Source: JACKAQ01 sp020634975 [NCBI: Calditrichia bacterium] (GTDB lineage: Bacteria; Calditrichota; Calditrichia; RBG-13-44-9). From it: DNA of 64,000 bases. Under the pieces are notes generated by a model. The model was not told the DNA's origin. It did no database searches and worked only from the letters and a program-made list of their open reading frames with translations. This document shows, piece after piece, positions 17,231 to 26,505 of the stretch; positions within the stretch are counted from its first letter, which is position 1; each line of letters starts with the position of its first letter. Both the position numbers and the translations under genes were made by a program. The stretch spans positions 186,001 through 250,000 of the forward strand of contig JACKAQ010000002.1 in assembly GCA_020634975.1 (NCBI GenBank), written 5' to 3'.

Positions 17231-17908
17231 TTGGCACAAAGAACCCGACGTAATATGTCTGATCCCCGGATCAAACGCATGGTGAATGCGCAGGAAAATC
17301 CAAATCGTTCCAAGCCCGGACGGAACGGTTCCAATAATGCATCTGCGGTTGCATTTCTCAAAGTATTGGTATTGCTTGCGATAATCGTCAGCGGCATTGC
17401 GGTTTTGGTGTATCCGAATCAGGAAGTCGTTTCGGAAATTTGGAGAAGTGCGTTTCATTCAAATAAAACAGCGGTACTGCAAAATGATACTGCAGCATTG
17501 CCAGCCAAAACGCCCGGCGAACTGAATTTGGAGGCTGAAACAGTTGCATCGGAGAATGGTGATACCAGCGAGCAATCAACAGAAAATACCCAATCGCCCC
17601 AACCAGTGGAACGGGGAATTCAGGTTGAAGTGTTGAACGGCTGCGGTGTGAGTGGTCTGGCGGACCGGATAACCAAATTTTTGCGAAAGCAGGACATCGA
17701 CGTCGTTTCCACCGGCAATTTCGATAATTTTGATGTGCTCACCACCCGCATTCTCGATCGCAGTGATAATCATGAACGTGCCGAAAAAGTTGCCGAAGCG
17801 CTGGGTTTGTCAAAAGATCGCATCCTGTTACGCAAGGATGTCAACCTTCAATTAGACGTAACAATTGTTCTCGGTGCGGATTACAAATCGCTGGAACCGT
17901 TGAAATAA
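17231..17908 (+). CDS. Membrane-anchored LytR_C domain protein
   Basis: About 225 residues. A basic N-terminus of roughly 40 residues is followed by one hydrophobic helix (AFLKVLVLLAIIVSGIAVLVY), then a Ser/Thr/Glu-rich linker and a C-terminal LytR_C domain beginning VEVLNGCGVSGLADRI. That domain also ends LytR-CpsA-Psr wall-polymer ligases, but the catalytic LCP domain is absent here. The start is a TTG at 17231 with AAGGA six bases upstream; a TTG at 17225 touches that site and an ATG at 17255 has none. Followed 60 bases on by rsfS. Envelope role inferred. Confidence 0.72.
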   Translation: MAQRTRRNMSDPRIKRMVNAQENPNRSKPGRNGSNNASAVAFLKVLVLLAIIVSGIAVLVYPNQEVVSEIWRSAFHSNKTAVLQNDTAALPAKTPGELNLEAETVASENGDTSEQSTENTQSPQPVERGIQVEVLNGCGVSGLADRITKFLRKQDIDVVSTGNFDNFDVLTTRILDRSDNHERAEKVAEALGLSKDRILLRKDVNLQLDVTIVLGADYKSLEPLK

Positions 17909-17969
17909 CGAAACAAAGATCACCCATTAAATATCTGTAATTTATTAATTTAAACAGTTGAAAGAACGA

Positions 17970-18350
17970 ATGACGTCAAAAGAACTGGCGAATATGATTT
18001 CGCAATTGGCACTGGAGAAAAAGGGCCAGGATATCACAATAATGGATTTACACTCGATTTCAGATATCACAGATTATTTTGTGATTATCACGTGTGGATC
18101 GGATATCCAAACCAAAACGGTTGCCAATCACATCGAAAAAACCCTCCGCGATGAAAAAATTACGCTGTACCACCGGGAAGGGATGAACAAATTAAACTGG
18201 GTACTGCTCGACTACGTGGACGTGGTTGTGCATATTTTCCGCGATGAAACGCGGGAATTTTATGCGTTGGAGCGGTTATGGGCAGATGCAAAAGTGACAA
18301 AGGTGGAAGAGGATGCTGACCTTAGAGTCGTACCTGGCAAATCAAATTAA
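17970..18350 (+). CDS. rsfS: Ribosomal silencing factor RsfS
   Basis: A 126-residue RsfS/YbeB/Iojap protein that binds ribosomal protein uL14 and blocks subunit joining in starvation. Diagnostic blocks are KKGQDITIMDLHSISDITDYFVIITCGSD, AN(H)IEKTLRDE, and GMNKLNWVLLDYVDVVVHIF, ending FYALERLW. The ATG at 17970 is chosen over an upstream TTG at 17958. Its 3' end overlaps argS by 38 bases, a long overlap for this pair. Confidence 0.93.
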   Translation: MTSKELANMISQLALEKKGQDITIMDLHSISDITDYFVIITCGSDIQTKTVANHIEKTLRDEKITLYHREGMNKLNWVLLDYVDVVVHIFRDETREFYALERLWADAKVTKVEEDADLRVVPGKSN

Positions 18351-19956
18351 TCTTGCATTAAACGCACTCGGATTTCCCGAAAAAGCATACAATTTTGATC
18401 GCCCCAAACTGGATGAACATGGCGATATCAGTGTGAATCTGGCGATGTTGCTGACCAAAGATTTGCGGAAAAATCCCCGGCAAATTGCCCAGGAAATTAT
18501 TGATGCGCTGAATTTGGATACCTCGATTATCGCCAAAACAGAAATCGCCGGACCCGGGTTTATCAATTTTTTTATCGCGAATGAAAATCTGCGAAACGCC
18601 GTTACCGAAGTACTTGATAAAAAAGATACTTACGGTCATACGAATACTGGCAGCGGAAAACGCGTTCTGGTTGAATTTGTGAGTGCAAACCCGACCGGTC
18701 CGCTCAGCGTAGGGCATGGGCGGCAGGCGGTTTTGGGCGATACCATTGCCCGTTTGCTGGAATGGAATGGCTTCGACGTAACACGTGAATATTATTTCAA
18801 TAATGCCGGTCGGCAGATGCGTGTGCTCGGCGATTCCGTGCGGCACCGCTATTTGCAACTTGCCGGCGAGAAAATTGATTTTCCCGATGATTATTATCAG
18901 GGCGAATACATTACGGATATTGCCCGAAAGCTATTCGATGAACACGGCGATTCGCTGAAAAAGCTCGCCGATGACGATCTCGATATTTTCAAAAATGCCG
19001 CCGAAAGCGAAATTTTTGCGGACATAAAAGCTACGCTGAAACGACTCGACATCGTTTTCGACACGTTTTTTAATGAATCGGATTTGTATTCACGGGGTGA
19101 TATCGATCGGTTGCTCCAATTTTTACGGGACAAAAATCTGGCGTATGACAAAGACGGCGCTGTCTGGTTTCGGGCAACCGAATTCGGGCTTGAGCAAGAT
19201 CGCGTGATCGTGAAAAGCAGCGGCGAGCCAACCTACCGTCTGCCGGATATTGCCTATCACCGGGATAAATTTGAGCGCGGTTACGATCTGATGATCGATA
19301 TTTTTGGTTCCGACCACATCGCCACATATCCCGACGTGCTCGCAGGTGTGCGGGCGATGGGTTACGATTCCGAACGGGTTAAAGTATTGATAAATCAATT
19401 TGTTACGCTGTTCGAAGGCGAGGAAAAAGTGAAGATGTCCACTCGCCGGGCGAATTTTATCACCGTCGATGAATTGATGGACGAAGTTGGCGAAGACGTT
19501 ACCCGCTGGTTTTATTTGATGCGCAGCATGACCAGCCACCTCAATTTTGATTTGAAGCTCGCCAAAACGCAATCCGACGAAAATCCGGTGTATTACAATC
19601 AATATGCCCACGCCCGGATTTGCAGCATTTTGCGCAATGCGGAAGAGCAGGGCATCACGTTTTCGGATAGCAAATCCGTTTCGCGGCTCGGCGAAGCGAG
19701 TGAAAAAACGCTCATCAAAAAATTAATGGAATTTCCGCGAATGGTGCAAAAAAGCGGACTGGAACACGAGCCGCATTTGCTGATCATGTTCATGTCGGAA
19801 ATTTCTACCGCGTATCACAAATTTTATACGGAATGCCGGGTAATCAGCGATGATGCTGAACTGACGCAAGCGCGACTTGCGCTGTGTCTCGCCACAAAAA
19901 CGGTGCTGGCAAACGGGTTCAAAATTTTGGGTGTTGCTGCTCCCGAAAAAATGTAA
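18313..19956 (+). CDS. argS: Arginyl-tRNA synthetase
   Basis: Class I synthetase of 547 residues. The N-terminal Add1 domain precedes the active site. The HIGH-like motif is SVGHG at about 132-136 within ANPTGPLSVGHGR. The KMSKS-like loop reads EEKVKMSTRRANF, and a DALR anticodon-binding domain ends the protein. The ATG at 18313 has AGGTGG six bases upstream, inside rsfS. A good terminator follows. Confidence 0.96.
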   Translation: MLTLESYLANQINLALNALGFPEKAYNFDRPKLDEHGDISVNLAMLLTKDLRKNPRQIAQEIIDALNLDTSIIAKTEIAGPGFINFFIANENLRNAVTEVLDKKDTYGHTNTGSGKRVLVEFVSANPTGPLSVGHGRQAVLGDTIARLLEWNGFDVTREYYFNNAGRQMRVLGDSVRHRYLQLAGEKIDFPDDYYQGEYITDIARKLFDEHGDSLKKLADDDLDIFKNAAESEIFADIKATLKRLDIVFDTFFNESDLYSRGDIDRLLQFLRDKNLAYDKDGAVWFRATEFGLEQDRVIVKSSGEPTYRLPDIAYHRDKFERGYDLMIDIFGSDHIATYPDVLAGVRAMGYDSERVKVLINQFVTLFEGEEKVKMSTRRANFITVDELMDEVGEDVTRWFYLMRSMTSHLNFDLKLAKTQSDENPVYYNQYAHARICSILRNAEEQGITFSDSKSVSRLGEASEKTLIKKLMEFPRMVQKSGLEHEPHLLIMFMSEISTAYHKFYTECRVISDDAELTQARLALCLATKTVLANGFKILGVAAPEKM

Positions 19957-19984
19957 ACTCAATAAAAACAATAGTAAAAATAAA

Positions 19985-20009
19985 AAGGGAACGCTGCCGG
20001 TGTTCCCTT
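19985..20009 (+). terminator. Hairpin terminator after argS
   Basis: AAGGGAAC pairs with GTTCCCTT (19985-19992 with 20002-20009) around a nine-base loop, then CATTTTGTAAATTTT. It lies 29 bases after the argS stop. Confidence 0.65.
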
Positions 20010-20042
20010 CATTTTGTAAATTTTGGGAATGGGAATTGAATT

Positions 20043-20942
20043 ATGTCTATTTTGGTTGTCGGTTCGATTGCGTTGGATTCTGTGGAAACACCTTTTGGTA
20101 AAGTGGACAATGCGCTGGGCGGCTCCGCGCTGTATTTCAGTAATGCTGCCAGTTTATTTTCCCCGGTGAATATTGTTGGTGTCGTCGGAAATGATTTTGA
20201 TTTCGCCGAAATTGACTATTTGAAAACCAAAGGCTGCGATTTTTCCGGAATGACTGTCGAAACCGGCGAAACCTTTCGCTGGGGCGGACGCTACCACAAA
20301 AATGTCAACAAACGCGATACGCTGTTCACCCATCTCAACGTTTTTGAAAAATTCAAACCGGTCATTCCCGAAAAATACGGCGATTGCGAATTGATTTTTT
20401 TGGCAAATATCGATCCGGAATTGCAACTGGATGTGCTTCGGCAGATCAAAAAACCGCGACTGACCGTGCTGGATACCATGAATTTCTGGATTCACGGGAA
20501 ACGCGATGCGTTGCTGGATCTCGTTCGAAAAGTAGATGTGATGATTTTGAACGATGAAGAATTGACCGATCTCACCGGAAAATTAAATCTGTACGAAGGC
20601 GGCGCAGAATTGCTCGATATGGGATTGCAGGCGATTGTCGTCAAAAAAGGGCAGCACGGCGCAGTGATGCTGGATAAAGACGGACAGTTTTTGGCACCCG
20701 CTTTTCCGGTCAGCAAAGTGGTTGATCCGACCGGCGCCGGCGATACGTTTGCCGGCGGATTTTTGGGTTACCTTTCCACATGCGCGAAAATTGACGATGC
20801 TGCGTTCCGGAAAGCGGTCATTTACGGTACGGTTTCCGCATCGTATGTTGTTGAAGGATTTAGCTTTAACCGGCTTCGAGAAATTGGCAAAAGTGATCTC
20901 GATGCCCGTTTTGCCGAACTTCAGCAAATGACCCGTTTTTAG
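20043..20942 (+). CDS. PfkB-family carbohydrate/nucleoside kinase
   Basis: A 299-residue ribokinase-like protein. The N-terminal ILVVGSIALDSV and the ALGGSALYFSNAAS substrate lid precede the ATP site. The PfkB signature 2 reads DPTGAGDTFAGG with catalytic base Asp234. The substrate cannot be told. Known relatives in this phylum phosphorylate sugars, adenosine or inosine. It starts 34 bases after the argS terminator, so it is probably a separate unit, and ends back-to-back with the trans-sulfuration gene on the other strand. Confidence 0.85.
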   Translation: MSILVVGSIALDSVETPFGKVDNALGGSALYFSNAASLFSPVNIVGVVGNDFDFAEIDYLKTKGCDFSGMTVETGETFRWGGRYHKNVNKRDTLFTHLNVFEKFKPVIPEKYGDCELIFLANIDPELQLDVLRQIKKPRLTVLDTMNFWIHGKRDALLDLVRKVDVMILNDEELTDLTGKLNLYEGGAELLDMGLQAIVVKKGQHGAVMLDKDGQFLAPAFPVSKVVDPTGAGDTFAGGFLGYLSTCAKIDDAAFRKAVIYGTVSASYVVEGFSFNRLREIGKSDLDARFAELQQMTRF

Positions 20943-22100
20943 TTAAATTTCACTCAATGCACGGGCGAAATCGCTGATCAAATCGCCGGTGCTCTCGATG
21001 CCCACCGAAACACGAATTAACCCGTCACTAATTCCCAACGCCTGCCGTTCAGCGGGCGTCATGCCGATATGCGAAGTTTGCGCCGGCAGCGTAACCAGCG
21101 TTTCCACACTGCCCAAACTTGGTGCAAAAATCGCCAATTCAAGCGATTGCACGAGTTGCAGTGCAGCATCAGCGCCGCCACTCACTTCGAAACTGAGCAT
21201 TCCGCCATAGCCGTCAAAAAACCGGCGAGCCATCCGGAAAGTCGAACTTGCAGGAAGTCCCGGATAATTTACCTTCAACACTTTGGGATGCCCGACCAAA
21301 AATTGCCCCAAATCCATTGCGTTGCGATTGTGCTGCGCCATCCGAACTGCCAGTGTTTTCATGCCGCGTTCCAACAAAAAGCAGGCATGCGGGTCCAGCG
21401 ATCCGCCCAGTCGGTTCAGTTTCGGCAATGTGTTGGCAATTTGCGATTCGCTGCCGCAAATCGCTCCGGCAATAATATCTGAATGCCCGTTGAGGTATTT
21501 TGTGCAACTGTGCAAAACGATGTCGAAACCAATTTCAGCCGGACGAAAATTGACCGGGCTGGCAAACGTATTGTCGATCAACGAAATCAGGTTGTGTGCT
21601 TTCGCGAAGCGGATAATTTCTTTGAAATCAACAACTTCCATCGTTGGATTGGTGATGCTTTCCACATAAATTGCCCGGGTTTCCGGGCGAAGCTTCGCTT
21701 TCCAATTGTCAGGTTCTGACGCATCAACAAAATCGAATGCGATGCCCATTGCCGGCAAATCGTTCACGGCAAACGCATGCGTTCCGCCATACAAACTGCG
21801 CTGAAAAAGAACATGATCGCCGGCATTTAATACGCTCATCAACGCGGTTGTGATCGCTGCCATGCCGCTGGCGGTGACAACTGCGGCTTCCGTATTTTCC
21901 AAATCCGCAATCTTTTGGCTGACTGCCAATTGGCTGGGATTGTTGTTCAAACGGGTGTAGCGTACATCTTCCGGTTGCCCCACCTTGGTTGTCAAAAAAG
22001 TAGATGCCTGAAAAATGGGCGTATTTACCGCACCTTTGATGCGCTCCGGGTGAGAACCGTGAACAACTTTTGTGAAGATTCCAGATTTTTTTATCGTCAT
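20943..22100 (-). CDS. Cys/Met-metabolism PLP enzyme (cystathionine gamma-synthase/methionine gamma-lyase family)
   Basis: A 385-residue fold-type I PLP enzyme. The PLP lysine is Lys201 in HSCTKYLNGHSD. Other markers are YTRLNNNPSQ near residue 48, VTASGMAAITTAL, YGGTH, and ESITNPTMEVVD. The ending GSVETLVTLPAQTSHIGM and RVSVGIE is typical. The family covers CGS, CBL, CGL, methionine gamma-lyase and O-acyl-homoserine sulfhydrylases, and residues alone do not separate them here. The gene stop is adjacent to the pfkB stop on the other strand. Confidence 0.88.
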   Translation of the reverse strand: MTIKKSGIFTKVVHGSHPERIKGAVNTPIFQASTFLTTKVGQPEDVRYTRLNNNPSQLAVSQKIADLENTEAAVVTASGMAAITTALMSVLNAGDHVLFQRSLYGGTHAFAVNDLPAMGIAFDFVDASEPDNWKAKLRPETRAIYVESITNPTMEVVDFKEIIRFAKAHNLISLIDNTFASPVNFRPAEIGFDIVLHSCTKYLNGHSDIIAGAICGSESQIANTLPKLNRLGGSLDPHACFLLERGMKTLAVRMAQHNRNAMDLGQFLVGHPKVLKVNYPGLPASSTFRMARRFFDGYGGMLSFEVSGGADAALQLVQSLELAIFAPSLGSVETLVTLPAQTSHIGMTPAERQALGISDGLIRVSVGIESTGDLISDFARALSEI

Positions 22101-22229
22101 CGGACAAGCTCCGTTATTTGCATTGTGAATTCAATTTCGAGTGTTAAAAAATACGCAAAATTTCTTTTATTTTTGAGTGAATTTTACTATCATCGTGTAC
22201 GTAAACATCAACAAATGGCAGGGGTAAGC

Positions 22230-22457
22230 ATGCAGTCACAGGGGAATTGGTCGATCGAATACAGCCATTCAGAGGGCACCTTTCATATTGGCAGAACCGC
22301 GGAAATGCTCCAGCGGAATATTTTGTCGATATCTACCGGCAAACCGGTTGAATATATTTGCGTCGGTATTTTCCCTTCCCGGGAACAGGCTGTCGACGCC
22401 ATTTTGGAATTTCGCCGAAACCGCATTCCAGGTTACACGATGTCTCTGCCATTTTAG
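22230..22457 (+). CDS. Small hypothetical protein
   Basis: A 75-residue protein from the ATG at 22230, which has AGGGG five bases upstream; an ATG at 22215 would give 80 residues. It is soluble and looks like a folded alpha/beta protein (IEYSHSEGTFHIGRTAEML, then YICVGIFPSREQAVDAILEF). No family recognised. The codon use resembles its neighbours and it stands in a gap between divergent genes, which favours a real gene. No signal or membrane segment. Confidence 0.5.
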   Translation: MQSQGNWSIEYSHSEGTFHIGRTAEMLQRNILSISTGKPVEYICVGIFPSREQAVDAILEFRRNRIPGYTMSLPF

Positions 22458-22633
22458 CGGAAACGCCCCACTTTTGAAAGCTGTAAATTATTATTTTTGC
22501 GCAACATCACACCTGTTATTTCTGTGCCCGGTTAAACTAAAAAACTGATTCCGGACTGTGGAAAAATTCTATTCTGCTCGATCCGCATTGTGGTTTTTTC
22601 TAAATATTGATCATTTGAAACCCCGAAGAATAA

Positions 22634-23755
22634 ATGAAAACCAACCTTATTTTTTACGCCGTTGCTGTTGTTTTGATCGTTTTTTTGTTGATAACGTTTT
22701 TTCGATTGCGCAAAAAAATTGCCGGAGACGTTCGAAAAGGCATCCGGATTGCGATTGAAAAAGGCACCGTAAAACTGATCGTTCCCAAAATGAAATCTAC
22801 ATACAAGTTGCTGATGGGACCGCAAGAATACGAACGCCAGCGCCGCAAACTGGAGGGCAAATTGCTCGTTTTGGAACCATTGGTGGATGAGGTGAAAACG
22901 GTCATTCGCAAACAAAAAGAAGTTCAATCGGTAGAGGAAGCGGTGTATTTTACCGGATATCATCCCAAAATGGTGCCGGTTGGTAAATGGCAATTATTTG
23001 TGTGTTACATGCACGTCAAATCCGCAGTTTCGGCAATGCGAAAAGATGTGATTTCATTTATCGACGATGTTGATCATCAAATTCCGCCGGTGGTCAGCCA
23101 TAAAGAAGCCTGGCTGAAATTTGGCACTAAAATTACCCTCATTCCCAAAGCACCGGGACTGGTTTTTAACCCGCCGATTGTTACCTGCTGGTGGTCGGAC
23201 GATTTGAACAGGGCTCATTTTTACGTTCGCGGCAAACGCGAAAGCGTCAACCGGGAAGTGAAAGGCGAGTTGAGTGCGTTTGTGGGGTTGGTTCAGGTGG
23301 CTTCGTTGCCGTTCACCATCAAATTTTATGAGAGTAAAAGCCATCCGCAATTGTCATTCCGCGATTACGATATGAGCCACGCAAAAATGTATCGCAACAT
23401 TATTGCATCGTTTGCGCTGGAAGATAGCGAAGCGCTGCACCATTTGCTGAATGCGTTGGTGGCGACCGGTGACGAAGGCTTGATCAACAGCATCCTTCAG
23501 CGAGATCAGGCTGATTGGCTCAAAAAAAGCAAACGGCTGATGCTTTCAGCCGAATCGTTTCAACTGTTTTGGTCGCAATATTCGGCAGTTTGTCCGGTCG
23601 TGCGGCAGGAATGGGAATTTGCAAAACAGATCGAAACCCAACGCGACGGCCGGTTTGTTCGCCCGATTTATTGGGAAACCCCGTTTCCGGTTCCGCCGCC
23701 GGAATTGCCCTCCGCTGATTTTACTTTTGCTCCGGTTCGCGAAATGCGGGATTAA
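22634..23755 (+). CDS. Membrane-anchored protein with C-terminal TIR-like domain
   Basis: A 373-residue protein. Residues 5-24 are a transmembrane helix; 55-100 are helical and charged. Residues about 105-235 form a beta-rich adapter (YFTGYHPKMVPVGKWQLFV, ... LVFNPPIVTCWW). I recall this region accompanying TIR domains in cyanobacteria and other phyla. Residues about 252-373 look like a divergent TIR domain: SAESFQLFWSQ, VRQEWEFA and FVRPIYWETPFPVPPPEL. Glu326 in RQEWEF matches the position of the catalytic Glu of TIR NADases, but the canonical first strand is weak. Convergent with the MATE gene, overlapping by four bases. Whether it has NADase activity is unknown. Confidence 0.6.
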   Translation: MKTNLIFYAVAVVLIVFLLITFFRLRKKIAGDVRKGIRIAIEKGTVKLIVPKMKSTYKLLMGPQEYERQRRKLEGKLLVLEPLVDEVKTVIRKQKEVQSVEEAVYFTGYHPKMVPVGKWQLFVCYMHVKSAVSAMRKDVISFIDDVDHQIPPVVSHKEAWLKFGTKITLIPKAPGLVFNPPIVTCWWSDDLNRAHFYVRGKRESVNREVKGELSAFVGLVQVASLPFTIKFYESKSHPQLSFRDYDMSHAKMYRNIIASFALEDSEALHHLLNALVATGDEGLINSILQRDQADWLKKSKRLMLSAESFQLFWSQYSAVCPVVRQEWEFAKQIETQRDGRFVRPIYWETPFPVPPPELPSADFTFAPVREMRD

Positions 23756-25068
23756 TTGTCGCCCGCGGTTGACAACCAGATTCGCATCCGAAATTTTGCG
23801 TAAATCCACAGCGAAACACCTCTGGCAAGCATGAAAATGGTCATCGCAAGCCACAGCGCATGATTCCCGAGAACATCCCGAAACAGCCAATAAACCGGCA
23901 AATAAAATATAAATGTGCAGATCAGCATTGCGTTGCGCAACGCCTTTCCATCAGTTGCGCCGATAAAAATGCCATCCCAAATATAGCTGAATCCGTTGAT
24001 GAGCGGCGCGATCGCAACCCAGCCGATAAACGGCATCGCCAGATCAGCAAGGTGCGTTTTATCTGTAAAAATGAAAATCAGATCGCGATAGAAAATGTAA
24101 TAAAAACAAGATGTTATGGCACCCAATCCCATCGACCAGAAAAAGCTGAGCCGAATCACTTCCCGCAACGATTTGCGGTTTCGTTCGCCGATAAATTTAC
24201 CGATCAAGCTTTCTGCGGCGAAAGCAAATCCATCAGTGCCGTATGCGAGAATGAGCAAAAGCTGCATCAAAATGGTGTTCACCGCCAGCAGATCGTCGCC
24301 GAATTCCGCGGATTGCGCGGTAAAATAGGCTAACGCAAAAACCAGGCATATCGTGCGGATAAAAATATCGCGATTGATTTGCAAATACCGCCGGAACGTT
24401 TCCGATTTAAAAATGGCACTGCGCGTAACCGATCGCCAGTCCGGTTGGTAACCGCGAAACAATAAAAATAATCCGGCAATCAGCGACAAATATTGCGCGC
24501 AAACGGTGCCGAGCGCCACGCCATCGGAATTCATCGCGAAAAACCGCACAAAAATAACGCTGAAAACAATATTTGTAAGGTTCACAAAAACAGAGAGATA
24601 GAGCGGGAATTTCGCATTTTGCATTCCCAAAAACCAACCGTTAAGCACAAACAACGCCAGTGTTGCAGGCGCAGCAGTCATGCGGATGTAAAAATAGCGG
24701 CTGGCAAAATGTTCGACATCCGAAGATGCGTCGATCAGATAAAAACTGAGCTTGGCGGCTGGCACCTGAACCGCCATCAACAGTAGCGCGGAAATCCCGG
24801 CCACTACCAATGCCCGTGCCAAAATCAGCGACATTTCCGGCTGATTTTTTTCGCCGAAAGCCTGCGCTGTCAATCCGGTTGTGCCCATCCGCAGAAACCC
24901 GAAACCCCAATAAATAAAGCTGAACATGGCGCTGCCAACTGCCACTGCGCCGAGAAAATGGGTGTCGTCCAATCGCCCGACGAGCGCTGTATCAACCGAG
25001 CTGAGCAGCGGCACAGTAAGGTTGCTTAGGATGTTGGGAATTGCCAGACGGAGAATTTGCCGGTTCAT
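23752..25068 (-). CDS. MATE-family efflux transporter
   Basis: A 438-residue polytopic membrane protein with about 12 hydrophobic segments. The N-terminal LAIPNILSNLTVPLLSSVDTALVGR and the LGAVAVGSAMFSFIYWGFGFLRMGTTGLTAQAFG region are typical of the DinF branch of MATE cation-coupled drug or lipid exporters. Its substrate is unknown. It follows the glycosyltransferase gene by ten bases on the same strand, so the three genes 26505-23752 may form an operon. No ribosome binding site is obvious. Confidence 0.88.
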   Translation of the reverse strand: MNRQILRLAIPNILSNLTVPLLSSVDTALVGRLDDTHFLGAVAVGSAMFSFIYWGFGFLRMGTTGLTAQAFGEKNQPEMSLILARALVVAGISALLLMAVQVPAAKLSFYLIDASSDVEHFASRYFYIRMTAAPATLALFVLNGWFLGMQNAKFPLYLSVFVNLTNIVFSVIFVRFFAMNSDGVALGTVCAQYLSLIAGLFLLFRGYQPDWRSVTRSAIFKSETFRRYLQINRDIFIRTICLVFALAYFTAQSAEFGDDLLAVNTILMQLLLILAYGTDGFAFAAESLIGKFIGERNRKSLREVIRLSFFWSMGLGAITSCFYYIFYRDLIFIFTDKTHLADLAMPFIGWVAIAPLINGFSYIWDGIFIGATDGKALRNAMLICTFIFYLPVYWLFRDVLGNHALWLAMTIFMLARGVSLWIYAKFRMRIWLSTAGDN

Positions 25069-25078
25069 GCTGTCGTAT

Positions 25079-26074
25079 TTAAAGTGCTGAAATTATTTTA
25101 TTTAGGTGGTCGATGTTTTCAAAATGATGCACGTCGCTCCCGGTCAATTCTTTCAGACAGCCAATGGTGGGAACGATCACTGTTTTGTGGTAACTCCGCG
25201 CCAAAACCACGCCGCCGGATTGTAAAATATCGCGATAATTGAAGATGACAGTATCAACAGCGTTGAAAAATAACGGCACTTCTGTTTCGGGAATGTGCGC
25301 TGTAATGATGTGGATATTTGCAGCGCGATCGGCGATAATTTTCAGCGCGTGGGCATATTCCTTTCCTTCGCGTTTGACGCTCCCGGCGATGACCAGCACT
25401 TTGTCCGGGTTCATTTTTTCGAAAATTTCAGCAACTTCCAGAATACCTTTATATGGAGCGATGTATCCGAACATCAAAAAAATGCGTTGCTTGGTGGAAA
25501 ATCGTAAATTGGGAAATTGTTCGGCAAGCAGTGTTTTTGCGCGATCAGCAGGCAAAATTTGGGCAGGGTAGGGCGGGTGTTCAACTACAAAAAAACGGTG
25601 CGCCGGGATGCCCAATTCTTTTGATACGGGCTGGATTGCAGATTTACAGTGAACGTGTATTTTCTGTGGAAATTTGCTCCAAATTTTTCTCAGAAATCGA
25701 TTAATGCGCAGCCATTTTCCGCTGTGCGGCAAACGGTTGTGTACTGTCCAGACAATTTTCCCGCCAAAAAAGCGGTAAATCCCCAAAATCGTAAACTTCC
25801 AAAAAACATTGAGTAAGCCCGGAAAATCGCGACACTCGAACCAGTGATGATGAACCACGGATTGCTCACCGGATAATCGTCGCAGAATAATTGCTAATGG
25901 CACAATTGAGAAGCTCTGCACGGCAACCGGCGAATTTTTGTCGAGCAAATTTCCGTAAAGCAATTGCAAATAGGTGTTGTGTCGGGAAAATTTTTCGATA
26001 TCGGGAATGACATAAATTTTCCCGACAGACGGGGAAATAGACCGGTATAAATTGAGCAACGCAGTTTCGCTCAT
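25079..26074 (-). CDS. Glycosyltransferase, GT4-like
   Basis: A 331-residue protein with a Rossmann-like C-terminal half. FLMFGYIAPYKGILEVAEIF and VLVIAGSVKREGKEYAHAL are the usual start of the GT-B donor domain, and FFNAVDTVIFNYRDILQSGGVVLA is the EX7E-like region with Asp/Gln instead of a clear Glu pair. The N-terminal half contains VHHHWFECRDFPG, similar to GumK-type or other polysaccharide enzymes. Substrate unknown. Its ATG shares one base with the GGCT-like stop, so translation is coupled. Confidence 0.7.
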   Translation of the reverse strand: MSETALLNLYRSISPSVGKIYVIPDIEKFSRHNTYLQLLYGNLLDKNSPVAVQSFSIVPLAIILRRLSGEQSVVHHHWFECRDFPGLLNVFWKFTILGIYRFFGGKIVWTVHNRLPHSGKWLRINRFLRKIWSKFPQKIHVHCKSAIQPVSKELGIPAHRFFVVEHPPYPAQILPADRAKTLLAEQFPNLRFSTKQRIFLMFGYIAPYKGILEVAEIFEKMNPDKVLVIAGSVKREGKEYAHALKIIADRAANIHIITAHIPETEVPLFFNAVDTVIFNYRDILQSGGVVLARSYHKTVIVPTIGCLKELTGSDVHHFENIDHLNKIISAL

Positions 26075-26505
26075 CAGCGCGCCTTCCGCATGCAGTGATT
26101 CACATAATCGCCATCAGGAATCGGGATCATATTTTCAATTTCACGATGATACAGATAAACCCACGCACGGACAATGTGATTCCCCAATTTTACGGTGCAT
26201 TGCCTGCGAACATATTCCGGCGCTGGCCCGTTGCATGATTCGTATTCATCTAAAATACGCAATAATTCAAGATATGTCGAAGGGTTCAATGCGTAGATTT
26301 CTCCAACAACCCGGTTCTCGGGATCGGTTGCGGCAATGGCTGCCGGATAATTTCCCAGATCAAACAATTTTCCACACAAAAATCCCCGTCCCAAAATCTG
26401 GGCATGCATATTTAAAAATTGTTGATATGAATTTTCGGAAAATTCGCTACGCAATGTGCCATAAACAAATAAGAGCGTTTCTTCCGGGAATGGGAATTTT
26501 TGCAT
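26074..26505 (-). CDS. Gamma-glutamylcyclotransferase-like protein
   Basis: A 143-residue AIG2/GGCT-fold protein. The ligand loop LFVYGTLRSEF lies at residues 12-22, and the catalytic Glu is Glu89 in LRILDEYE. Family members release 5-oxoproline from gamma-glutamyl compounds, but many have other substrates. First gene of a three-gene minus-strand unit with the glycosyltransferase and MATE genes. The preceding 270 bases are AT-rich and separate it from the divergent DUF2927 gene. Confidence 0.8.
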   Translation of the reverse strand: MQKFPFPEETLLFVYGTLRSEFSENSYQQFLNMHAQILGRGFLCGKLFDLGNYPAAIAATDPENRVVGEIYALNPSTYLELLRILDEYESCNGPAPEYVRRQCTVKLGNHIVRAWVYLYHREIENMIPIPDGDYVNHCMRKAR

